The position numbers and the translations under genes were made by a program. Positions 56,285-64,000 of a stretch of DNA of 64,000 nucleotides are shown here, one piece after another. Every line of letters begins with the position of its first letter. The stretch's first letter is position 1. The notes under the pieces are model-generated. The model did no database searches and was not told where the DNA came from. It saw only the letters and a list, made by a program, of their open reading frames with translations. The stretch covers positions 72,234,520 through 72,298,519 of the forward strand of contig CM069432.1 of the NCBI GenBank assembly GCA_035610365.1, written 5' to 3'. The stretch comes from Aquatica leii (taxonomy: Eukaryota; Arthropoda; Insecta; Coleoptera; Lampyridae).

Positions 56285-57235
56285 ATTGGGTAGATTACCC
56301 ATTGAACAAAAATAAAACTAAAAACTGAAGCAGTTTCCAAGTGCTGCCTGCAAAGACAAATTCCGTTTGGTTTACATAATAAGTTAAAATCAGAATTAGA
56401 TAAGTTTAAGATAATAGTCAGAAAAGTAGAGGAACCAACAAAATCGCTAATTGTTAAAAAAACTAACGGCAGAATTAGGTTATGCTTAAAACTACAGCAT
56501 TTAAATGAAAATATAGAAAAGGGTAGGTTTTAAATAACTATATTAGATGATTTTTTATACAACTTGTTGAAAAAAAAAACATTTACGGTGATAGACATAA
56601 AAAACGACTTCTGTCAAATACTAATTGACAATAAGACTTCCGAGATTCTCACGCTATTTGGACGTTACTAGTATTGCCGGTTACCATTTGGCATTTTCTC
56701 AGCGCCGGAAGTATTTTTAAAGCAAGGTAATAAAATATTTGGAGGACTAAAAGGCGTAGGTGTGTATTTCGATGATATAATCGTGACGGATAAATCCGGA
56801 AAGAAAACACGACAAAAATTTGGCTCGCGTATTAGACACAGCGCGAAGGTATGATGCAAAGTCAATCTAAAAAAAGTTTAATATAGAAAGTCCGAAGTTA
56901 AGTATATGGGTCAGGTGTTCACGCGTGACGGGTTAAAAGCAGATAAAGACTACCTTGAAGCAATTCTTAAAATCAAATAGCTAACGCGCTTCTTACCGCC
57001 TATTTAAAAAATTACAGCGCCACTGCAAAAATTAATTAGGCTGAATGTAGATTGGAATTGGACTAATGCTTGTAGCGACTCATTTATAGTAATAAAATAA
57101 TGCATGTATCAGCATAGTTTGCTACTAGAGATATAATTATTTAGACGGATGGTGGTAAAGACGAAATTGGGTCATGTCTGCTACAAGATAACAAATCGGT
57201 CGCATATGCTTTTAGATGTCTTTTGTTTTTTATAG
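56285..57235 (+). pseudogene. Ty3/gypsy reverse transcriptase and RNase H start
   Basis: Plus-strand frames follow gypsy pol: GLGRLPIEQK (family G-x-G-x-[LF]), KLKSELDKFKIIVRKVEEPT, IVKKTNGRIRLCLKLQHLNE (family V-x-K-x-[ND]-G-x-[IL]-R-[LIV]-C-x-[DN]-x-x-x-L-N), FTVIDIKNDFCQILID (motif A Asp present), RLPFGIFSAPEVF, then GVYFDDIIVTDKS with an intact F-D-D box, KSEVKYMGQVFTRDGLKAD, a thumb-like VDWNWTNACSDSF, and RNase H start TDGGKDEIGSCLLQDNKSVA. Stops and frame slips are frequent. Most of RNase H and the integrase core are deleted after about 57235. Confidence 0.85.
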
Positions 57236-57333
57236 TAATTTGTCAAGAAACTTTATTAACAAGAAGCCCTAAGTAGTTAGTGTTACAATAAACACAGCAA
57301 ACTATTAAAAAAAAATTAGAAACATAACAGAAT

Positions 57334-57636
57334 GTGAATGTATATAATTACGTAGATAGGTGCTGGAACTATGGTAAAATTGTAAGCAAACATGATTTGT
57401 CGAGATCATATTTGGTTGAAACAGACTCTGGAATACTCAAACGCAACACAATAGATCTAAAAAAGTCGGTAATTAAGTTCATTCACAAATCTAATATCGA
57501 AAACAGTGATTCGATTCTACAGTGTCAACTTAATAATAATACAACAAAAACATCTAGCGAACATATGTCATTCTCAAATGTAACAACATCCGGTCGTATT
57601 GTTAAGATGCCAGTTAGATTTAGAGATTATGTGTAA
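57334..57636 (+). pseudogene. Gypsy integrase C-terminal tail
   Basis: A 100-codon open run: CWNYGKIVSKHDLSRSYLVE, then TDSGILKRNTIDLKKS, ending TTSGRIVKMPVRFRDYV. Gypsy integrases of this lineage end with W-x-x-x-x-[VI]...P-R-S-Y-x-V-x-T-x-x-G-x-x-x-R-R-N...L, then T-R-S-G-R-x-x-[KR]-x-P-x-[RK]-[YF]-x-D-Y. The apparent Met is internal. It lies 100 bases after the RNase H remnant, so at least the whole integrase core has been lost between them. Confidence 0.8.
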
Positions 57637-57639
57637 AAA

Positions 57640-60600
57640 AACTTACGTTATGTTACGTTACGTTTTCTTTTTAATTAGTAACGTTCTCAAATCAACGCAC
57701 CAGTTAATAATTTATTTACTAATTTTCGGCACTGTAAATATTAAATTTGCCTCTACAGTGAGATACGGGTTTAGACTAAGTCTAAAGGTCACCAAATGTT
57801 TAATCGCATTTGTCCGGTTCTTGTAGATTTTTCACTGCGTTACTATGCACACGTAGTTTTAATACTGCGGTAAAAGTTTGATTTAAATGGTTAATTCTTA
57901 GCCTGGTAAGTTTTCTAATCCAATTTTTATTGTTTCTAAATTAGAGAAATTGTTACAGAGGATTTTTTTTCTTTCTTTTGGTTGCTTTCTTCCTGAATAT
58001 TGTAACCGTTTTTAAAGGAAAAAAAGGATGAATGATAGTGGGTGAAAGTCAAAGACTTCGTACATCTTTTTTTCTTCGATGCGAAAGGGCTGTCGAGTGC
58101 CGTTATGTGATGTAATACAACCATTGCGATTGTAATTACAATTTCTAATAGAGATAATTTGTCTATCATTTTCTGTCGTTTGATTTGGAATCATTACTAC
58201 GTAGCATCGTTATCTACAGGATTTCTTTGGAGGCAGCCCATAAAAAATTTACTATGCTATTTTTTTTTAAGTTAAGTAAACGTAACGTCAATTATTAGAT
58301 TGCATAAGTAAACTTATGTATTGCTGTAATTTTGGTTATGTTCTAACCTACATTAAGTGCGAAGAGTGGTACTGTTTTACTTTTGTGTTTTAGCTACAGG
58401 TATATGTAAACCAGTGTTATATGTGGCTCGAGTAAGGTAGTATCCTAATTTTTTACATTTTATGTAGCGTTATTTGCTTTCAAATTCACTTTTGGTCATT
58501 CGATTTTGACTAGGCCAAGTTTGCTTAAAGACAGCTTGATAATCGTTGGAAAATTTTTTCCTTTTATTTAATTTTTGTTTTGACTACTCTACGATTAGTT
58601 ATTGAAAATTTGTTTCGATTACGATTATTGCACCGAGGCAAAATACTCCTTTATCCGTAAAAATTACTAACTTTTTTTTAGTTTGTGTTATTGACTCTTA
58701 TGTATTTAGAGTCCATATTAACTTATTTCTAATTGTTATATATGATTCTTATATCTGTTGTATCGTTAAGTATATTTACTGTGTGTATTGATAATACGAA
58801 ATTTGTTCTAGATTTTGATTGTATTGGTATCTTTGGTTGGTTTTGGTAATTTTGCCAGAATTACAAGATTTGTTTTTAAAATAAACTACTTGGCGCCTAT
58901 ATCTTCGGGTAGTTACTAAATCTTTTAAGTTTATGTGGGAAATTTTTTGATTATATAAGCTACCTACAAATTCGACTGCAATATTATTTGTTACCTACTT
59001 CCCCTCTCCTTCTGAGCTAGGGCAATATTTCTTTACAATTAATTCCAACTGGAATTCACCTGTATTTATAGTTACTACCCTACTGCAGCTGGTAGGGGTT
59101 TGTAATAGACTGAAACAGAGAAGATGTAATATATTGAACCTGACAACAAAGCTGAAGCTGTAGTAGAAAAATAATTAGTTATTTTATTAGAATTTGTATC
59201 TTAATTAAAGTCGGCTACATTCCAGGTAACTAATAATAAAACAAATAATACCAGTTTCTATCTTAACATTTTAATTTATCCTAAATCCAGTTGAAAAAAG
59301 GTCAAATTATAAAAACAACATTATAATATCAAACAAGAAGAGTTATTCACTTATCATGTCACAGAATAAACCGAACGTGTAATAATTGATTGCGTTGATA
59401 CCCTTTATCCTATCAGTTTATGTGATGAAATAAAATTAAAAAAATATAATTAAAAAAATATTCTTGATGCCAAAGAAGACTCAAAAATCTTTAGTAGTTT
59501 TTGTATTCACTTATATACTAATATAGTTTTTAATTTATTTCAAACGTTATTATAAATTCAGACGAGTTATTAGATTTTAGGTTTTCGTTTCATCCTTGTT
59601 AGTTCTTATTCGAATGTTGATCATATACATTAATGTAAGTTTATTCCTTTTGATCTCTCTTTTACTTAGTTAATGTTAATTTTATACAGGTTTAGCTTTA
59701 TATAATTTGATAAGTTTAAAAACTAATTTATGTAAATGTAATGTGAAAACATTGATGGAAACGTCGTTAATTTAATTTTTTAGTTTTTTAGCTAAATATA
59801 AATTCACAATTAATTGTTTCTGATAACGGTTTTGTAAAAACATGTATATATTTAATAGTAACACTTAAATGTAATGATTAAATGCAACCTGAACATATTA
59901 TGAAATCCTTATGTACGATTGCATTTAAGTTATACTTGGTGCTAAGTAAAAGTTAATTACCGTAGATTGTACTAATTATAACTTAGAACAATTGTACTAA
60001 GTATAACTTAGAAAATATGGTGTAATCAGGCATAAGATACGCAATGTTTACGTAGTTTTTTATATATTGATTAATTATTTTTTAAATGATTCATATTTTT
60101 TTAGTTTTAAGTTGTTTTCGCTTATTTTGAACCCACTTTGTTAACTTTCCTTTATTAGTACGCTATTTATAACTATCTATAAATTTCCTGCAAAATCAAA
60201 TATTTTGAATATTATTTGTGAAGACTAGCTCCTCGAAAAAAATTGCTGTCAATTACTTTAAAACACTGACTACTACTATATCTAGTATTATTATAACATT
60301 TTACTGTTACTGGTAGTTTTTTGTGTCTTTCATTAATCGGTAAACATTTATGGATACCCGTGGCGGTTGATCCATACGGGCTCTGTGGCGCGAGCCCCCA
60401 GACGTTTAGTAAAACAAAAAACGGTACAAATTAGTATGAATTAAAATATGCATATTTATAGGATATAGATATCGTCTACTTTTTATTACTCTAAAACATT
60501 AGTTTAATATAGTCGTCATTGAAAGCAACGTATATTAAATAGGTATTTTTTATATTTGGCGCTGTCATTTGTAAAATCACAAAAGCAATACAAATAGGTT

Positions 60601-60860
60601 TTAAATTTTTGTATTGTAAATTCTATCATGGCAGATCTAAATGATTTATTTCAATGTAGTATTATACGCCAAAAAATTTCTTTAACAAACAGTTAAAAAA
60701 TGTATGTGTTTATTATTTTTGTATTCATTATTAACAATACCCAAATGTATCAAATGTAGCCCACCTTAAGCCCAACTTCAGAAATCGCCATTGACGGATA
60801 CTATTGAAAATGCACACGTTTTATTGCAATAGGTATAAACTTTTTTCTTAAAATCCCTGT
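57640..60860. other. Stretch without recognisable gene
   Basis: The first 600 bases could hold a gypsy 3' LTR, but no partner LTR was found. A minus-strand region at 58194-57936, with overlapping open frames, has balanced composition (CATCACATAACGGCACTCG) and may be an old repeat. A short GC-rich patch with two small hairpins (CCCGT...ACGGG, GGCTC...GAGCC) lies at 60356-60405. Confidence 0.35.
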
Positions 60861-60865
60861 TGTAA

Positions 60866-60905
60866 GACGCCGGTGGCTCACAGTCTCGGCGTTGGATTTA
60901 AAACG
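60866..60905 (+). repeat. tRNA-like SINE head (fragment)
   Basis: GCCGGTGGCTCACAGTCTC then GGCGTTGGATTT resembles the 5' half of a tRNA (box A-like TGGCTCA-x-x-C-GGCG). No box B follows. It may be a SINE head or chance. Confidence 0.3.
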
Positions 60906-61255
60906 TTATTAATTTAAACACAAGTAACATAAATTTATTCTGCAAATTAAAAATGTAATTGTAACAATAAATATCTACAGGTGGTGTAGTTTTATTTTCG
61001 GTTGTATAACAAATAAAATGTATTTTATTAATGTTATTAACTTCGGTGGAATGCGGCCTACCACTTTTCGTGAAATCGAAATTGATTGAATGCGGCCCAC
61101 ACAATTTAATCTGCAAAAAAAACCTGTACTTCTAAAAGAATGATAAATGGCGTAAATGGCGTGGTTACAATTCTGTTGAAAACTGTGCTAACATTAATTT
61201 AACAGGGATAAAAGCGGGAAAATTATTCAGGTATGATAATAAAGGTTATAAGACA
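60906..61255. other. Spacer with a short repeated motif
   Basis: AATGCGGCCTACCAC (about 61050) and AATGCGGCCCACAC (about 61090) are near-duplicates about 40 bases apart. No gene recognised. Confidence 0.35.
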
Positions 61256-62213
61256 GGTGTAACAAATTAAGTTTTCCAGGGAATACACTGCTACGGTGAA
61301 CTGAGTTTGATTTCTAATTTACGACGGGTTGACCACGTGTCTATTAATGACAACGTTTCAGACAAATAACACGGTGGAATTCAATAACGTTATTACTATT
61401 ACGGGTTGTTGCGGTTTAGTTATACGGTGAATCGAAAACTTCGGCAAGTTCAGGTGAGTATTTCAAAATTGACACCGATTTGAAATGATTACTTTTAGAT
61501 CTTAGCCCGAAACCAAAACGTAGCGATGCTAAACATATTGAGATACTTTAAACCAGCCTGGCTCAAGCAGTATCTCAACGCATCAACTTCAACTACATTA
61601 AGGGTTGAAAGTAACTGTAGATTTAAGTTACGCAAGACAAATCCTACACCAGCCTGGTGCAAGTGATTTGTCCCTTCACTAACGGACTGAGGTTCGCTAT
61701 TAACAAATACTATTCGGTGAAACAGGAGCTTGTGGTCAACTTGAGGGAGGGCGTTTGGACGTAACAGGGTTCTAATACACAACGGCAAAGTGAATGCAAA
61801 AATCGTAAGAGTAGCAGGGTCGAAGCGGGTCGGTATGAGTAGGTCCAGGTACGATAGCAGGTTTCGGTTAATCGGTGCTCACAATTATACAGGATCAGGA
61901 TCGGTTCGGAAAAGAGTTAGCCGGGTACAAAAGCATTAAGTCGTAAAGTAATAAGAATCGGATAAACACAGGTCGGGTTTCGGAAAAGAGGTTCTACCAG
62001 GAACGGGTCTCGGCAGAGAGAGCGTTTTCAACGTTGACGGCGGCTTTTATTTGTTGTTCCGTTCCGGTTGAATGGTTATTCGGCAGGGGAGAGTCGCGCG
62101 CTTCGAAGCGGTAGAGGTGGTCCGCAGCCGAGCGTCCAAAGCTCACGCGTAATTGGAACAAATTTATATATAATTTTCAAAACAATTACGGCCACCTCTG
62201 CCGTTTCGTTACA
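61256..62213 (-). repeat. GC-richer island, possible solo LTR
   Basis: This stretch is clearly less AT-rich than its surroundings. The plus-strand left end reads TGTAACAAATTAAG and the right end on the minus strand TGTAACGAAACGGC, so the island begins TGTAAC and ends GTTACA, as LTRs do. A TATATATAAATT box lies about 50 bases inside the minus-strand start. The open frame at 61788-61495 (minus) has no known motif. No convincing 5-bp duplication flanks it, and no pol genes adjoin, so solo LTR is a hypothesis. Confidence 0.35.
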
Positions 62214-62322
62214 CTGTTCCAATTAATTGATGTCGACTGTTCTGTTGTAAACTTTCTGTAGAATTAAAAGATGTTAGTTGACGGTTATTGTTTTTTTTAA
62301 ATTCTATTATTTTTAGTATATA

Positions 62323-63300
62323 CTAGCTTACCCGCCGAACTTCGCACCACTTCAGAATCAATAAATGTTGTGTTAACTTATTAGTTATAAGTTTTGTTTT
62401 TAATTATGATAAAATAAATTAGGTTCAATAAATATGCAGAAATCAAAATGAAATGTATTTTCATTAGTTTTAAATTAAATGTTACGTGGCAGCAGGCCAT
62501 TTGAAGCGAATCAAAATGATTCACGTAGCATTGTTGCACAACTTTCTGTTAAACCATTTGCTAATGGGTTGCACTCGGCTCGATTGCTTTCAATGATGCG
62601 CATTATTGATATACATTTTTAGTTTTGTTGTGCGAGGTGCAAAAACAAACAAAACGGATGGTTTGTCTACACGTGAACATGCTACATACAATTGACCCTG
62701 AGAAAAATATTTATATTCTAGATTCAAGCCACATTTCAGAATTAACTTTGCTATTTGTTAATTGTCATGGCAAATGCAAAACAAACCGGAAATTTGTTTG
62801 AACTCATATTGATTGGTTGGGGATTGTCGGAAATCTTAGATTAAACATTTCTTTGAGTATCGTCGCGTGAATCACACTGCTTATGAGTTTTCTCTCCATC
62901 TAACGCATTCTGTTATAAAGTTTTAGTTGGTTCAGATTTCGAAGCATGATACCATTAGTTGTAAATTGTGCGGTGGCAAACCAAGGAGATCCAATGAGTT
63001 CAAAAATTTAATTTTGAGTTGTGAAATTTAAGTCATCTACATCTTTGTTCTCTGTAGCAAAAATTGCGTGTTTATTCAACCAATTGTTATCTTTGTAATT
63101 AGCAATGATGTTTGGAAACACTTCGTTGAAATCTTTCGCAGATGGATCGTTTAGCAATATGCATGTTTGTCGCCAGTTGAAGCGCCACAAAGCATCTAGA
63201 GCAAGCGTTTATTTCGTTGGTTGCAGTCGATCTTGAAATGACTGGTAGTGTTTGGCTCATAAAAAAGCGCATTCAGATCGTCTCGTACCAAGTAAAAATA
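62323..63300 (-). mobile_element. Helitron fragment with 3' end
   Basis: On the minus strand the helicase remnant is followed by a terminus reading GCGAAGTTCGGCGGGTAAGC, ending CTAG at 62326-62323 and followed by T. Helitrons end in CTAG/CTRR before a host T, with a GC-rich hairpin just inside; a short GCGAAGTTCGGC pairing fits. The 5' end and the Rep domain are not in this stretch (5' truncated or beyond recognition). Confidence 0.65.
62590..63290 (-). pseudogene. Helitron Pif1-like helicase, C-terminal part
   Basis: Read on the minus strand: LWRFNWRQTCILL (family L-x-x-[NL]-M-R region), PSAKDFNEVFPNIIANYKDN, WLNKHAIFATENKDVDDLNF (family W-L-x-x-R-A-I-L-A-P-x-N-x-x-V), then after stops MLRNLNQLKLYNRMR (family L-L-R-N-L-N-x-x-x-G-L-C-N-G-T-R), and finally CGLNLEYKYFSQGQLYVACS followed by RVDKPSVLFVFAP (helicase motif VI, family F-[ST]-H-G-Q-L-Y-V-A-x-S-R-V). 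Several stops and frame slips; the N-terminal helicase motifs are missing. Confidence 0.8.
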
Positions 63301-63893
63301 CCGTACTTTATGTATAAGAAACATTTGCCACAATCAGTTATATTAATAACGGAGAAAAAAATCTCCATGTAGTGGAGGAGGCTCTTTAGGAAATATTTTT
63401 ATGGAAGACTTAATCATTGTTTAGCCGCATATGCAAGATATTTTGAACATTTAACTTAATTTTCGTTTAATAAATATTATTTTTAATTAATCGCATTTAA
63501 TAGTATTTATCATTCATTAAATTTTATTATTTTTTAAAAAGTTTTTATTATGTTTAAAACTAATATAATAATTTCGAGAATATTGTTTGTTAAGTATTTT
63601 TTGAAGTTATCACAGTTATAAAATTAGGTTTTATGAAAGTAAATTTTGAAAAAATTGAATTTCTTGAATTGTCTTTTTTATCTAATAATTATTTCAAGAA
63701 CGCGTAAATAAACTTTAAATTCAAAAAACACAACAATATCAATACAAAACATTACTGAAGTAATATGCCGCAGCATATACTTATCAGCAAACATTCTTTT
63801 GCGTCGATTGTTTGTTAATACCTATATTAACGTATAATTATTTTTCAGAAACTGATCGTTAATGACCGTTCTTAATAATAGTATATTATATAT
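63301..63893. other. AT-rich spacer
   Basis: No gene recognised. A small hairpin GGAGATTTTTTTCTCC lies near 63353-63368. Confidence 0.35.
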
Positions 63894-64000
63894 CAAGGTT
63901 GAGAAGTGCATCATTATAACCTAAGCGATAGATTGTATCGCGAGACGCGAAGCGTCGAGGGATATAAATCGCGCAGGTTATAATGAACTTCTCAACCGTG
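63894..64000 (+). mobile_element. Miniature inverted-repeat element, copy 2 (107 bp)
   Basis: The left end CAAGGTTGAGAAGTGCATC and, on the other strand, the right end CACGGTTGAGAAGTTCAT form a terminal inverted repeat extending into ATTATAACCT. The middle contains TCGCGAGACGCGAAGCGTCG, itself partly palindromic. It matches the copy at 23820-23922. The right end coincides with the window edge, so it may or may not continue. Confidence 0.7.

Noticed and set aside
57936-58194. Two overlapping minus-strand open frames
   Set aside because: Overlapping frames with no motif; composition suggests an old repeat, but I cannot name it.

Overview
The window looks like gene-poor, very AT-rich arthropod (most likely insect) nuclear DNA. 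The case for this is the mix of mobile elements: BEL/Pao, Mag-like and other Ty3/gypsy, Ty1/copia, Penelope-like elements (PLEs), mariner, IS630-like and hAT DNA transposons, a Crypton, a Helitron helicase and a non-LTR retrotransposon. A Rab7-like retrocopy is the only recognisable trace of a cellular gene. I found no intact host gene, no convincing tRNA or rRNA gene, no CRISPR array and no bacterial-style operon.

Layout. 0-9 kb: a 1.5 kb element with short terminal inverted repeats and many internal repeats (711-2215), a degraded copia element (2.69-5.2 kb), AT-rich spacer, then the 3' half of an IS630-like transposase (8.4-8.9 kb, minus). 12-22 kb: a non-LTR reverse transcriptase tail (minus), a hAT fragment (plus), a PLE fragment with a hammerhead ribozyme-like leader (minus), the Rab7 retrocopy (plus), a Crypton recombinase (minus), an IS630-like transposase 5' end with a plausible 5' intron (plus), a near-perfect foldback PLE (19602-21709) carrying hammerhead-like motifs near both outer ends and split by an 874 bp element with an 8-bp target duplication, and a mariner/Tc1-like remnant (minus). 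23.8-27.4 kb: a 103 bp miniature element, another hammerhead-like motif, a gypsy gag fragment and a further hammerhead-like motif.

27.5-42.3 kb holds three well-delimited elements. The first is a BEL/Pao retrotransposon (27483-33610, minus) with 308 bp LTRs differing at one base and a TTGAC target duplication. The second is a 1083 bp mariner (34474-35556) between TA dinucleotides. The third is a Mag-like gypsy (37402-42260, minus) with 108 bp LTRs and an ATTGT duplication, interrupted by a 605 bp inverted-repeat element. All three are coding-dead. BEL has in-frame stops, frameshifts and a damaged protease active site. Gypsy has altered protease and reverse transcriptase catalytic residues and frameshifts. 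Mariner has stops and frameshifts.

42-64 kb is mostly unrecognised AT-rich DNA with scattered pieces: a PLE reverse transcriptase fragment (49.1-49.4 kb, minus), tRNA-like SINE heads, a PLE-related palindrome (53.75 kb), a tandem plus inverted 60 bp repeat (54.0 kb), a truncated gypsy pol (56.3-57.6 kb, plus), a GC-richer island that may be a solo LTR (61.26-62.21 kb), a Helitron helicase fragment with its 3' CTAG end (62.32-63.3 kb, minus) and a second copy of the 23.8 kb miniature element at the right edge.

The most unusual signal is the recurrence, in five places and at least three sequence types, of type-I hammerhead ribozyme-like motifs whose helix III is a short palindrome (AGCU, ACGU or ACAUGU). 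They are tied to PLE sequence where the host element can be recognised. This could favour action as dimers, but it is a reading from sequence only.
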